Assembly (NCBI GenBank): GCA_041667115.1
Contig: JBAYFO010000006.1
Span: 1 to 64,000 of the forward strand
Reading direction: 5' to 3'
From: UBA1563 sp041667115
Lineage (GTDB): Bacteria; Bacteroidota; Ignavibacteria; Ignavibacteriales; Ignavibacteriaceae
Length of the DNA stretch: 64,000 bases
This document shows positions 25,823 to 35,235 of this stretch, in pieces. The notes beneath the pieces are model-generated. The model made no database searches and was not told the origin of the DNA. It saw only the letters and a list, made by a program, of their open reading frames with translations. Both the position numbers and the translations under genes were made by a program. The number at the start of each line of letters is the position of its first letter. The first letter of the stretch is position 1.

Positions 25823-25838
25823 TGGCATTACAATTGAT
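25823..25838 (+). promoter_or_regulatory. Sigma-54-type promoter candidate for the fliL unit
   Basis: TGGCATTACAATTGAT has TGGCA and TTG at standard -24/-12 spacing (GA in place of GC at -12). It starts 44 nt before the fliL ATG. The element before flgB has the same TGGCATT core, spacing and distance to the start codon. Confidence 0.5.
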
Positions 25839-25866
25839 TAAACAATAAGAAAAACTTGAAAGAATC

Positions 25867-26430
25867 ATGGCTAAAGAAGAAAAACTTGAAGAAATTTTAG
25901 AAGAAACCTTAGCGCCGGAAATAAAAGAAAAAGCGAAAGCTAAAGGGCTGAACAGAAAAGTATTTATTATTGGAATGCCTCTGTTTATTGTACAATTAAT
26001 AGTTGTTTACTTTGTCATAGGGTATGTAATTACCAATAAATCTCAAAACCATCCGGGAAGTGATTCTACAAAAACAAAGCAGAGTGCAGTTTCTAAAGCT
26101 GAAACGAAAGAAGATGAATCACAGAATGCCAATTTCATTTACTCGATAGATGATATAGTTGTAAATCCTGCAGAGACAGACGGCAAAAGGTTGTTGTTGC
26201 TCTCCCTTGGCATTACGGTAAAATCGGAAGAAGACAAGACGCAAATAACAAGTAAGGAAATTTTAGTTAAGGACGCGATTATTTCAACAATTTCCAGCAA
26301 AAACTTGTATCAATTAAACAGCGCCGGTTATAAAGATTCATTAAAAACAGAACTTACTAGCAAAATTAAAAAGATGTTTCCAAAGGTTCACTTGTATCAA
26401 GTTTATTTCAGTAAATTTATTTTACAATAG
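25867..26430 (+). CDS. fliL: Flagellar basal-body protein FliL
   Basis: The 187-residue protein has a short charged cytoplasmic N-terminus, a membrane helix at about 37-60 (FIIGMPLFIVQLIVVYFVIG), a Ser/Lys/Asp linker and a periplasmic FliL domain. The domain includes YSIDDIVVNPAETDGKRLLL and a C-terminal KVHLYQVYFSKFILQ strand. FliL surrounds the stator and supports torque at high load. It is the first gene of the second long flagellar unit, 2 nt before fliM, as in many genomes. Confidence 0.9.
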   Translation: MAKEEKLEEILEETLAPEIKEKAKAKGLNRKVFIIGMPLFIVQLIVVYFVIGYVITNKSQNHPGSDSTKTKQSAVSKAETKEDESQNANFIYSIDDIVVNPAETDGKRLLLLSLGITVKSEEDKTQITSKEILVKDAIISTISSKNLYQLNSAGYKDSLKTELTSKIKKMFPKVHLYQVYFSKFILQ

Positions 26431-26432
26431 CA

Positions 26433-27425
26433 ATGGCAGAAGTATTATCACAACAAGAAATTGATCAGCTCTTAAATCAAGTTAAAGGCGGAGAAGAAGT
26501 TGCCGCTCCCGAGACGCATGATCATCAAGTATTACCATTTGATTTCCGGCTGCCAAACCGGATCTCAAAAAATCAACTGAGAACAATAAAAAACATTTTC
26601 GACAATTTTTCGGAAAGTTTAAGTTCTTTTTTATTGACGAAACTGCAAACAATGGTTTCAGTAACGGTTATTTCAGTCGATCAAATCTACTACTCGGAAT
26701 ATATTCTTTCCGTTTCAAATCCGGCATGTCTTTACACTTTTGATATTAAGGGAACGGATATTAAGGGAATTTTAGAGTTAAACCCTGACCTCGCCCTGTG
26801 CCTTGTCGATAGATTGTTAGGTGGTAACGGACTTGGTACAAAACAATCGAAAGTTATTACCGCCATTGAGCAAAAAGTCCTAAATGTTATTGTCGAGCGG
26901 GTAATGCTGGATCTGAGAAAAGCCTGGCAGGTAGTTGATAATTTTGAATTTGCCGTAGAAAGATTTGAAGCCGACATCGATTTTGCACAAATCACCTCCC
27001 ACAGTGAGTCCGTTCTGCTGATCTCGCTTGAAATACTTGTAGGTGAACAAGCTTTTATGATGAACCTTTGCTTTGCTACGTTCGCCTTCGATTCCATTCT
27101 TTCTAAAATGAGCTCAAAAAAACTGACGACGATTCGTCCCGGAAATTACAATGGAGTTACAGCCCAGACTATTATTTCAAATAATTTATTAAAAACGTTC
27201 CTACCGGTAAGGGTTGAATTTGGTGTTACAAAAATATCCGTTGAGGAACTGATGAACCTTGAGAGTGGAGACATTATAAAACTGGAAACCAAAATTGGCG
27301 ACGATATGATAATTCATGTTGCAAATAAATCATGGTTTTCCGGTAAGGCTGGAATTGTAAACAAGCACAAAGCTATCAAAATAACACAAAATATTTTACA
27401 ACGTGATAATCAGAATAAGGTGTAG
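26433..27425 (+). CDS. fliM: Flagellar motor switch protein FliM
   Basis: The 330 residues begin MAEVLSQQEIDQLLNQ, the N-terminal peptide that captures CheY-P. The CheC-like middle domain binding FliG (ELNPDLALCLVDRLLGG) and the C-terminal SpoA domain (LPVRVEFGVTKISVEELMNL, GDIIKL) follow. It forms the C-ring wall between FliG and FliN. The N-terminal peptide is close to the tail of the CheZ encoded at 8839. Length is normal. Confidence 0.96.
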   Translation: MAEVLSQQEIDQLLNQVKGGEEVAAPETHDHQVLPFDFRLPNRISKNQLRTIKNIFDNFSESLSSFLLTKLQTMVSVTVISVDQIYYSEYILSVSNPACLYTFDIKGTDIKGILELNPDLALCLVDRLLGGNGLGTKQSKVITAIEQKVLNVIVERVMLDLRKAWQVVDNFEFAVERFEADIDFAQITSHSESVLLISLEILVGEQAFMMNLCFATFAFDSILSKMSSKKLTTIRPGNYNGVTAQTIISNNLLKTFLPVRVEFGVTKISVEELMNLESGDIIKLETKIGDDMIIHVANKSWFSGKAGIVNKHKAIKITQNILQRDNQNKV

Positions 27426-27428
27426 ACC

Positions 27429-27869
27429 ATGGCAGAAAATTTTAATAACGAAGACTTTATAAACGATAGTCTCGGACAAGGCAAGGCTGCTTCGCTTGGT
27501 GGAGATGATATTTTTTCAGGAAAGCAGAAGGATGAGACTTCATCCAAGGAAGTTGATGTAGCTGATTTTGAAGATTTCGAAGAGACGTTCAATCAAAAAA
27601 ACAATGCAGGCAGCAAACTGGATATGCTTAGAGACCTTCATTTAAATGTCTATATCGAGTTGGGAAGAACGCAAATGCTGGTAAAGGATATCCTTGAGCT
27701 TGAACGGGGATATGTTATTGAGCTTGATAAGCTGGCAAGCGAACCGGTAGATATTTTTGTGAATAATAAGAAAATTGCCGAAGGCGAAGTGGTCGTTATT
27801 GATAAACATTTTGGTATAAGAATTACGAACTTGAATGAACACACCAAAGGATTGAAGGGATTATCTTAA
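27429..27869 (+). CDS. fliN: Flagellar motor switch protein FliN
   Basis: The 146-residue protein has a variable acidic N-terminal half and a C-terminal SpoA domain. The domain contains LHLNVYIELGRTQMLVKDIL, LERGYVIELDKLASEPVDIFVN, KKIAEGEVVVIDKHFGIRIT. FliN forms the base of the C-ring and docks FliH. There is no CheC phosphatase domain, so this is FliN rather than FliY. It starts 3 nt after fliM and overlaps fliO by 1 nt. Confidence 0.95.
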   Translation: MAENFNNEDFINDSLGQGKAASLGGDDIFSGKQKDETSSKEVDVADFEDFEETFNQKNNAGSKLDMLRDLHLNVYIELGRTQMLVKDILELERGYVIELDKLASEPVDIFVNNKKIAEGEVVVIDKHFGIRITNLNEHTKGLKGLS

Positions 27870-28213
27870 TGGATTTTTTTGATGTGTTAAAAGCACTTTT
27901 CCCGCTGGTTTTAGTAATCGGACTGCTTTATGCAGTCCTCATTTTTATTAGAAGAAAAGGAATCTCCGTCACCGGAAAAAAATCAAAGATCTTTAACATC
28001 GACGTTCTAAGTACTCAATCGATCATGCCGAAAAAATATATTTCCGTGGTAAAAGTTGAAAATAAATATTTAGTCTTAGGCATTAGTGACCACTCGATCA
28101 ATTTATTAAAAGAATTAGATGTTGATGAAAATCAAATAGACGATGCAGTTGCCGATGAAACGGTAAGGAACAGCTTTTTAAATAACTTGAAGAAGAATTT
28201 TGGGATGAGATGA
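27869..28213 (+). CDS. fliO: Flagellar export gate assembly protein FliO
   Basis: The 114-residue protein has an N-terminal membrane helix (about 8-27, ALFPLVLVIGLLYAVLIFI), then a small basic cytoplasmic domain with VLSTQSIMPKKYISVVKVEN and YLVLGISDHSINLLKEL. This strand pattern is typical of FliO. It helps FliP assemble in the export gate. It sits between fliN and fliP and overlaps both neighbours by 1-4 nt. Confidence 0.88.
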   Translation: MDFFDVLKALFPLVLVIGLLYAVLIFIRRKGISVTGKKSKIFNIDVLSTQSIMPKKYISVVKVENKYLVLGISDHSINLLKELDVDENQIDDAVADETVRNSFLNNLKKNFGMR

Positions 28214-28968
28214 AAACGAAAACATTAGCCCTTGTAATTTTATTAATGCTGTTTTCCACTTCGGAAATTCTTCCCCAAAAAGCAACAACGCTGCCTTTTC
28301 CAAAAATCGGGATTGATGTCGGCACTTCCGATACACCTCAGGATGTTTCGGTCACTCTTCAACTTTTACTATTAATGACGGTCCTTTCTTTAGCCCCTTC
28401 ATTAATGATTATGACCACTTCATATCTTCGCATCATCATCGTTTTTCATTTTTTAAAAAGTGCGCTTGGCACCCAGCAAATGCCGCCCGGACAACTGTTA
28501 GCAGGTATCGCCATGTTTATTACTTTTTTTGTGATGGCACCAACCTGGAGCAAAGTAAACGATACTGCACTCAAACCTTTGATGGACGGAAAAATGAGTG
28601 TGAACGAAGCTTACGATAAAGGAATTGAACCGATCAGAGAGTTTATGTTTAGAAATGTAAGGGAAGCTGACCTGGAATTGTTCATCGGACTTGCTAATCT
28701 TAAACGCCCAAATAACAGAAGCGAACTTCCAACCTACATTGTTGTTCCGGCGTTTACTTTGAGCGAACTACGTGCCGGGTTTATAATCGGATTTTTTATG
28801 TTCATTCCATTTTTAATGGTTGACATGATCGTCTCAAGTATTCTTATGTCGATGGGTATGATGATGCTTCCGCCAATGATGATCTCGTTGCCTTTTAAAA
28901 TTTTGCTCTTCGTTCTTGTTGACGGTTGGAGTTTAATAGTCGGATCATTAGTTAGGAGTTTTGCTTAA
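28210..28968 (+). CDS. fliP: Flagellar export gate protein FliP
   Basis: The 252 residues carry an N-terminal signal peptide and four membrane helices. The family motifs are ATMLSLAPSL-like TVLSLAPSLMIMTTSYLRII, GTQQMPPGQLLAGIAMFIT and the C-terminal GFFMFIPFLMVDMIVSSIL followed by MMMLPPMMISLPFKILLFVL. Five FliP copies form the core of the type III export gate with FliQ and FliR. It begins in an ATGA overlap with fliO. Confidence 0.97.
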   Translation: MKTKTLALVILLMLFSTSEILPQKATTLPFPKIGIDVGTSDTPQDVSVTLQLLLLMTVLSLAPSLMIMTTSYLRIIIVFHFLKSALGTQQMPPGQLLAGIAMFITFFVMAPTWSKVNDTALKPLMDGKMSVNEAYDKGIEPIREFMFRNVREADLELFIGLANLKRPNNRSELPTYIVVPAFTLSELRAGFIIGFFMFIPFLMVDMIVSSILMSMGMMMLPPMMISLPFKILLFVLVDGWSLIVGSLVRSFA

Positions 28969-29238
28969 ATGACAGAAGAATTAGTGATAGAAGTCTTAAA
29001 GGAAGTTTTTTATACTACCTTTATAATATTGCTTCCGGTTCTTGGTGTAGCATTGGTTGTCGGAATTGCAATATCAATTTTTCAAGCGGCAACATCAATC
29101 CAGGAGATGACGCTGACGTTTGTTCCCAAGATATTGGTTACTACCGTTGTTATTATTTTTATGTTCCCCTGGATATTGGACAAAATGATAGCCATTACAC
29201 ATAAGTTGTTTATGTTGTTCCCAACGGTTATTCGATGA
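28969..29238 (+). CDS. fliQ: Flagellar export gate protein FliQ
   Basis: The 89-residue protein consists of two membrane helices with the FliQ signatures PVLGVALVVGIAISIFQAA and TSIQEMTLTFVPKI. Four copies wrap around the FliP/FliR core of the export gate. Its ATG follows the fliP stop directly, and its end overlaps fliR by 4 nt. Confidence 0.96.
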   Translation: MTEELVIEVLKEVFYTTFIILLPVLGVALVVGIAISIFQAATSIQEMTLTFVPKILVTTVVIIFMFPWILDKMIAITHKLFMLFPTVIR

Positions 29239-30011
29239 CAGATATTTTGGTGGTCGATTTTATTTTAGTGATCCTGATCTTCGTCCGGATTGCGTCTGCA
29301 TTTTTTGCTTCCCCTATTATGGGGCACACAGCTATTCCGGCGCTTGTTAAAATTTTTCTTGGGCTGATCATTTCATATATCGTCTTTTTAACCATTGATA
29401 AATCGACAATCAAGATAGAAGTAAGCTTGTGGTTTCTTGCGGCAAATGCTGTTAAAGAAATTCTTTCCGGTTTACTGATCGGGTTTATGCTGCACATCGT
29501 TTTTTATGGAATATCGTTTGCCGGTTCTTTGATCGGTTTTGATATGGGCTTAAGTATGGCGGAAAGCTTTAATCCTATGGCAGAAACGCAGGGAAATGTT
29601 ATCGGAGATCTTCTTTACTATGCAACTATTCTCCTTTTCTTTTTAATTGATGGGCATCATTATCTAATCAGAGGACTGGTTTATTCCTTTAGTGTTATCC
29701 CGATAGGAAAATTTACCGTCACCGTACCGGTGTACCAATTGCTGATAAAATATTCGGGATTGGTTTTTATTATTGCCGTTAAAATAGCTTCACCCGTCTT
29801 AGTTTCATTTTTTCTTATTTCGATTGCTGAAGGAATTATTGCAAGAGTAATCCCGCAAATGCAGGTTTTTTTTGTAACGCAGCCGCTAAAACTAGGGATC
29901 GGATTTTTGTTTCTTACAACCCTTGTTCCTATTTACGTCTACGCAATTAAAGGATTGTTAAAAGGATTTGAAGACAATCTCTTTACCCTAATTAAAGCGA
30001 TGGGGACGTAG
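29235..30011 (+). CDS. fliR: Flagellar export gate protein FliR
   Basis: The 258-residue protein has about six membrane segments and the FliR motifs RIASAFFASPIMGHTAIP near the N-terminus, GFDMGLSMAESFNPMAE, FFLIDGHHYLIRGL and the C-terminal IARVIPQMQVFFVTQPLK. One FliR completes the FliP5Q4R1 export gate. It starts inside the fliQ stop (ATGA) and is followed by flhB after 4 nt. Confidence 0.96.
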   Translation: MTDILVVDFILVILIFVRIASAFFASPIMGHTAIPALVKIFLGLIISYIVFLTIDKSTIKIEVSLWFLAANAVKEILSGLLIGFMLHIVFYGISFAGSLIGFDMGLSMAESFNPMAETQGNVIGDLLYYATILLFFLIDGHHYLIRGLVYSFSVIPIGKFTVTVPVYQLLIKYSGLVFIIAVKIASPVLVSFFLISIAEGIIARVIPQMQVFFVTQPLKLGIGFLFLTTLVPIYVYAIKGLLKGFEDNLFTLIKAMGT

Positions 30012-30015
30012 GGCT

Positions 30016-31098
30016 ATGGCTGAATCAGACGGTCAGGAAAAAACCGAGCAAGCGTCCGGAAAGAAACTTTCGGACGCAAGAGATAAAGGACAAGTTGCCA
30101 AAAGTACGGAAGTTAATTCATTGGCTCTTTTTGGCGGCGGGTTGATGCTGATATTTTTTTCGCAGCAATTTTTAAGCGGAAAAATTTCTTCGTTTACAAT
30201 TAATATTTTCAGTACGCTTGATACGCTTAGTATTTCAAGGAATTCAATTCAAGAAATATTAAAAAACGATGCGTTTTTTTTGCTTTCAACACTGGCTCCC
30301 ATCTTAGGCGGGATGGTTATTATTGCTGTTGTGGTTAATGTTGCACAAATCGGGTTTAAGTTCAGCTCGAAGGCGTTAATGCCAACCGGTGCAAAATTTA
30401 ACCCGGTATCTAAACTTAAAGGGATGTTTTTTTCTTCACGCTCTTTTGTGGAAGTTTCAAAATCACTCTTAAAGCTGGGATTAATCGGTGGATTCACCTA
30501 TTACGTCCTTTCCGATTCAATAGTAAAAACCACAGCATTGGTTGAACTATCAACCAGCGAAATTATGCAATTTATGCTCGAAGCTGCCTACTCGCTTCTC
30601 TGGAAAATCTCAATGCTCTTTTTAATAATTGCTATCGTCGATTTTTCTTTCCAGCGGTTCAAGTTTAAAAAAGACATGATGATGACCAAGCAGGAAGTGA
30701 AAGAAGAGAACAAGCAAAGCGAAGGTGATCCCCAGATTAAATCGCGCATTAAAAAGATGCAGCTACAGGCTGCCAGAAGCCGCATGATGGGCGATGTTCC
30801 TAAAGCTGATGTTATCATTACCAATCCGACCCACTTTGCCATAGCAATAAAATATGACTTAACTAAAGACGCTGCGCCAAGAGTTCTGGCAAAAGGGGTT
30901 GATTCGTTAGCTCAAAAAATTAAGGAAGTGGCAACAAAAAATAATATCCCTTTACATGAAGATAGAGAACTGGCAAGAGCTCTCTATAAAATGTGCGATG
31001 TCGGAGATCAGATACCTCAATCGTTATTTAAAGCTGTGGCACAGATATTGGCTTATATATTTCAACTTAAAAACTACCGGAAAAAGACAATAGTATAA
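30016..31098 (+). CDS. flhB: Flagellar export switch protein FlhB
   Basis: The 360 residues start with the KTEQASGKKLSDARDKGQV motif and have four membrane helices. The C-terminal cytoplasmic domain carries the self-cleaving NPTH sequence at 270-273 (VIITNPTHFAIAIKY). Cleavage at Asn-Pro and contact with FliK switch export from hook to filament substrates. It lies directly before flhA. All key residues are present. Confidence 0.97.
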   Translation: MAESDGQEKTEQASGKKLSDARDKGQVAKSTEVNSLALFGGGLMLIFFSQQFLSGKISSFTINIFSTLDTLSISRNSIQEILKNDAFFLLSTLAPILGGMVIIAVVVNVAQIGFKFSSKALMPTGAKFNPVSKLKGMFFSSRSFVEVSKSLLKLGLIGGFTYYVLSDSIVKTTALVELSTSEIMQFMLEAAYSLLWKISMLFLIIAIVDFSFQRFKFKKDMMMTKQEVKEENKQSEGDPQIKSRIKKMQLQAARSRMMGDVPKADVIITNPTHFAIAIKYDLTKDAAPRVLAKGVDSLAQKIKEVATKNNIPLHEDRELARALYKMCDVGDQIPQSLFKAVAQILAYIFQLKNYRKKTIV

Positions 31099-31099
31099 C

Positions 31100-33148
31100 G
31101 TGAAAAATTTCGGAAAAAATAGCGATATCTTTTTAGCAATCGGGTTGATCCTTATTCTTGGGTTGATGCTCATTCCGCTTCCCGCGGGAATCTTAGATTT
31201 TCTGCTTGCCATAAATATTACGGCTGCAGTCTTGATTCTTGTCGTTTCATTATACATCCAATCTCCGCTCGATATTTCCATTTTTCCCGGATTATTATTG
31301 GTGCTTACGCTCTTTAGGCTTGCACTGAATATCAGTTCCACAAGATTGATCCTTATTGATGGGTATGCGGGAAAAGTAATTGAAACCTTCGGTCAGTTTG
31401 TCGTCGGCGGAAATTATGTTGTCGGATTTATCATTTTCATTATCTTGGTGATCATCCAGTTTATCGTAATTATTAAAGGTTCCGGAAGAATTTCTGAAGT
31501 TGCCGCTCGTTTTACGTTGGACGCTATGCCCGGTAAGCAAATGGCAATTGATGCGGATCTAAATACGGGATTGATCAACGATAAAGAAGCAAGAGTTAGA
31601 AGAGAAAATATTAGCCGCGAAGCTGAGTTTTATGGCGCGATGGACGGAGCCAGCAAGTTTGTTAAAGGAGATGCGATTGCCGGACTTTTAATTAACGGGA
31701 TCAATATTCTCGCCGGATTTATTATCGGTGTCGCGGAAAAAGGAATGTCCTTTACTGACGCTCTGCACAATTATACAATTCTTACAATCGGCGACGGATT
31801 AGTTTCTCAAATTCCGGCTCTTATTATTGCAACTGCTGCCGGACTTGTTGTAACAAGAAGCGCTTCCGGAAGCGCTCTTGATAAGCAGATGAAAACTCAA
31901 TTACTAAGTAACCCGAGAGTTTTGGCAACAGTTTCCGGTGCTGTTATGCTCTTCGCTTTAGTTCCGGGGATGCCGTTCTTTCCATTCTTAATTGTTGGTT
32001 CCGGTTTGGGTGTTAGTTCTTATCTTACTAAAAAAAGAGCGAAAGAAGTAAAAGTATTACCTCCGGAAGAAGAAATAGTTCCGGAGTCAACCGAAGAAAA
32101 AGTTGAGCAATATCTACAGGTTGATCCAATCGAAATCGAAATAGGGTATGGTTTGATAAGTTTAGTTGATGAAAAACAGGGGGGAAATCTTTTTCAGAAA
32201 ATTTCTTCTACAAGAAAATTTATTGCTTTGGAGTATGGAATTCTTATTCCTCCGGTACGGGTGCGTGATAATCTGCAACTTGATCCCAACGAGTATATCA
32301 TCAAAATAAAAGGGAACATTGTTGCTTCGTATGAAATTTATACGGACCGCTACCTGGCAATGAATCCGGGAAATGTGCAAGACACCTTATCCGGAATTCC
32401 AACAAAAGATCCTGCGTTTAATTTGCTCAGTTACTGGATTACCGAAGAAGAAAAAGATAAAGCCGAACTGTTGGAATTTACGGTTGTGGATAGCATCTCG
32501 GTTCTCTCAACGCATCTTCAAGAAACACTGAAGAAAAACTTTGATAAGATATTAACACGACAGGCAGTAAAACAACTCCTTGAAAATTTGAAGAAAGAAT
32601 ATCCGGCGGTAATTGAAGATATTAATCAAGATGTGTTAACTCTTGGCACGATCCAAAAAGTATTACAAAACTTGCTAAGAGAGTTCATCCCGATCAAAGA
32701 TCTAGTGCAGATTTTAGAGGCGCTTGTCGACTATTCAAAAGTGACAAAAAATGTCGACGTCCTTACAGAATATGTCCGCCATACCATTGGTGATACTATC
32801 GCAAATCTATATAAAGATCATAATAATATCATCCGTGCGGTTGCTCTTGGAGATCAATTGGAAACCCTGATTACCAAATCATTACAAAATCAAAAAGAAG
32901 CAGTACAATCTCTGGGATTAAGTCCGGTGTTCTTAAAAGAAATAAATTCAGATATTCAGATTAGTCTTGACAAATTTAAACAAATTGGTTCATCGCCAGT
33001 CATGCTAACTTCAGCAACAATTCGTCCCTATTTTTATAGATTAATAAACTCGAGTTTCCCGGAAGTGGCTGTACTTTCTTATTCTGAACTTCCGTCGAAT
33101 ATCGAAATAGAATTTGTAGATAGAGTAGAGGTAACTTATGCAAATTAA
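31100..33148 (+). CDS. flhA: Flagellar export gate protein FlhA
   Basis: The protein is 682 residues long, with eight membrane segments in the first 330. The highly conserved cytoplasmic loop FTLDAMPGKQMAIDADLN is followed by REAEFYGAMDGASKFVKGDA. The C-terminal cytoplasmic domain (about 340-682) receives chaperone-substrate complexes. FlhA forms a nonamer and couples export to the proton motive force. The start is GTG, one base after the flhB stop codon. It overlaps flhF by 11 nt. Confidence 0.97.
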   Translation: MKNFGKNSDIFLAIGLILILGLMLIPLPAGILDFLLAINITAAVLILVVSLYIQSPLDISIFPGLLLVLTLFRLALNISSTRLILIDGYAGKVIETFGQFVVGGNYVVGFIIFIILVIIQFIVIIKGSGRISEVAARFTLDAMPGKQMAIDADLNTGLINDKEARVRRENISREAEFYGAMDGASKFVKGDAIAGLLINGINILAGFIIGVAEKGMSFTDALHNYTILTIGDGLVSQIPALIIATAAGLVVTRSASGSALDKQMKTQLLSNPRVLATVSGAVMLFALVPGMPFFPFLIVGSGLGVSSYLTKKRAKEVKVLPPEEEIVPESTEEKVEQYLQVDPIEIEIGYGLISLVDEKQGGNLFQKISSTRKFIALEYGILIPPVRVRDNLQLDPNEYIIKIKGNIVASYEIYTDRYLAMNPGNVQDTLSGIPTKDPAFNLLSYWITEEEKDKAELLEFTVVDSISVLSTHLQETLKKNFDKILTRQAVKQLLENLKKEYPAVIEDINQDVLTLGTIQKVLQNLLREFIPIKDLVQILEALVDYSKVTKNVDVLTEYVRHTIGDTIANLYKDHNNIIRAVALGDQLETLITKSLQNQKEAVQSLGLSPVFLKEINSDIQISLDKFKQIGSSPVMLTSATIRPYFYRLINSSFPEVAVLSYSELPSNIEIEFVDRVEVTYAN

Positions 33149-34283
33149 GAAATATATCGCGTCAACTTTAAAAGAAGCAACCGCCACAATGAAACTGGAA
33201 CTCGGCGGAGAGGCAATTATTTTAAGTACAAGAATAATTGAAGCAGACAGTAAATCAGACAGAAAAAAAATGTTTGAATTAACCGCAGGTGTTGAGAACC
33301 TAGCCGTGAATCAAAAAAGTTCTTCTTCATTACCATTGCCACTTAAAGGAAGAGAATCCCAAAAGAAGCTTTCAGACGAACTGAAAAGTATCTCGGAGAA
33401 AATCTATCACAAACCGGAAGCTCCCGCAAAACGAGTTGCTTCACAACAACCGCTACCTCAAAAATCAAAATTGAAAGAGGGGGCAGACTCAATACTCGGA
33501 AATGAATTAAAGGAAATAGTTGATACACTTGTTTATCGTGAAGTTCAAAAACCGATCATAACCTCAATCCTTGGTCAGCTTGAGAAACAAAAAAGTTTTC
33601 TCCATCCTTCCAATATCGATAGCTATGTTCTTCAAAGCATTGCCTCGATGATTCCGGTTAAGAACTTTGAACTCAGAAAAAAAGGAAAACCAACGGTCAT
33701 TTCGTTGGTTGGACCAACTGGGGTTGGGAAAACGACATGCATAGCAAAGCTCGCAGTGATTTCAAAAATTTTACACAAGTTAGATGTAGGATTAATTTCG
33801 AGCGATACTTACAGGCTTGGTGCAATCGACCAGCTTAAAATCTTTTCGGAAATTAGTAATATTGATCTGCTAGTAGCTTACGAGCCCAGCGAGATGCCGA
33901 AACTTATCGAGAGTTTTAAGAAAAAAGATGTCATCTTTATCGATACCGCCGGAAGAAGCCAGAAGAGTCTTGACCAACTTAACAAAACAAAAGAATTTTT
34001 AGATGCCGTAAAAGTTGATGAAACCTATCTTGTGCTTAGCACTACCGGGAACTCTAAAAATTTATATGATGTTGCGGAGAAGTTTAAATTGTTCGATTAC
34101 AACGCCTTGATTTTCACTAAGTTAGATGAAGCCGCTGTTTTTGGAAATATTCTAAATGTTTCAACCAATTTTAACACTCCTATTATCTTTTTATCAAACG
34201 GTCAAGTAATTCCCGATGATATAATTGCGGCCGACCAGGAGTTTATCGCCAAGATCGTATACACTGGAAAGATGCACAAATGA
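33138..34283 (+). CDS. flhF: SRP-type GTPase FlhF
   Basis: The 381 residues have a variable basic N-terminal region, a helical N domain (about 115-180) and the GTPase G domain with P-loop GPTGVGKTT (192-200). The G domain continues with SSDTYRLGAIDQL, FIDTAGRS and FTKLDEA. In polar and peritrichous flagellates FlhF fixes where the flagellum is built. It overlaps flhA at its start and flhG by 4 nt at its end. The flhA-flhF-flhG order is conserved in many phyla. Confidence 0.95.
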   Translation: MQIKKYIASTLKEATATMKLELGGEAIILSTRIIEADSKSDRKKMFELTAGVENLAVNQKSSSSLPLPLKGRESQKKLSDELKSISEKIYHKPEAPAKRVASQQPLPQKSKLKEGADSILGNELKEIVDTLVYREVQKPIITSILGQLEKQKSFLHPSNIDSYVLQSIASMIPVKNFELRKKGKPTVISLVGPTGVGKTTCIAKLAVISKILHKLDVGLISSDTYRLGAIDQLKIFSEISNIDLLVAYEPSEMPKLIESFKKKDVIFIDTAGRSQKSLDQLNKTKEFLDAVKVDETYLVLSTTGNSKNLYDVAEKFKLFDYNALIFTKLDEAAVFGNILNVSTNFNTPIIFLSNGQVIPDDIIAADQEFIAKIVYTGKMHK

Positions 34284-35122
34284 CCGGGCAGGCGCAAAGA
34301 GTTTTTGAACTGCAAAGACTGGAAAAGTATTTAGTTGAAAGTAGCCAGCCGCGGCAGCCTAAAATATTCGCCTTTACCTCTGGCAAAGGGGGAACCGGGA
34401 AAACATTTCTTTCCGTAAATATAGCTTTTTCCCTTTCATTGATAGGGAAAAAAGTTTTGCTTGTAGATTTTGATTGCAATCTTTCAAATGCCCATATTTT
34501 GGTAAACGTTATTCCGGCAAAAACGCTTTCGCTTTATTTTCTAAATCAAAATTTACTACATGATTTGATTACAGAAGTTGAACCAAACTTATCTTTTATT
34601 TTTGGAGATTCGGGGATGAAGGATTTTCCCAAATTAAGCGATAGCTCAATCGCTAATTTTTTTAGGCAGCTTAGAAATCTAGAACATGCCTATGATTTTA
34701 TTTTTTTAGACACTGCCTCGGGAACAAATAAAGAAACACTTGAAATTCTCTCCCATTCAGATCAGAGCATTGTTATTACTTCTCCTGAACCAACGGCGGT
34801 AATGGACGCTTATGTTGTTCTTAAACTTTTAGACGGGATTGGCTATACAGGCGGAAAAAATATTGTGGTCAATAAATCCGAAGACGAAACCTTAGCGGAT
34901 GTAACTTTTTCAAACTTGAAAACAGCCGTCGATCATTTTTTGAAAATCGATATAAATTTTTTAGGATTTGTGCGTAATGATGCGGCGGTTAGCCGGTCAA
35001 TTATGGCTCAGACTCTTTTGTTGAAACAAACTTCAGAATCACCTATTGCGTTCCAGATTAATGAGTTAGCAGGCAATCTAATCAAATACGTCCAATTGGC
35101 TAATATTCAACAAGCCTTGTAA
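34280..35122 (+). CDS. flhG: MinD-like ATPase FlhG (FleN)
   Basis: The 280-residue protein carries the deviant Walker A motif SGKGGTGKT (34-42), the LLVDFDCNLSNAH strand and the FLDTASG switch region of the ParA/MinD family. The N-terminal stretch with QRVFELQRLEKYL may hold the FlhF-activating Gln motif seen in FlhG proteins. FlhG limits flagellar number, stimulating FlhF GTPase activity and in some bacteria acting on the master regulator. It starts in an ATGA overlap with flhF. Confidence 0.93.
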   Translation: MTGQAQRVFELQRLEKYLVESSQPRQPKIFAFTSGKGGTGKTFLSVNIAFSLSLIGKKVLLVDFDCNLSNAHILVNVIPAKTLSLYFLNQNLLHDLITEVEPNLSFIFGDSGMKDFPKLSDSSIANFFRQLRNLEHAYDFIFLDTASGTNKETLEILSHSDQSIVITSPEPTAVMDAYVVLKLLDGIGYTGGKNIVVNKSEDETLADVTFSNLKTAVDHFLKIDINFLGFVRNDAAVSRSIMAQTLLLKQTSESPIAFQINELAGNLIKYVQLANIQQAL

Positions 35123-35235
35123 TTCCTTTCCAACATTTCCTTAGAAAATAGTACTCTACAGCCTTTTTTCCCTTGAAGATTTTAATATTCGAGTGGTATA
35201 GTATTTGTCTCTTTATCATAAAAAAAAGTAACACC

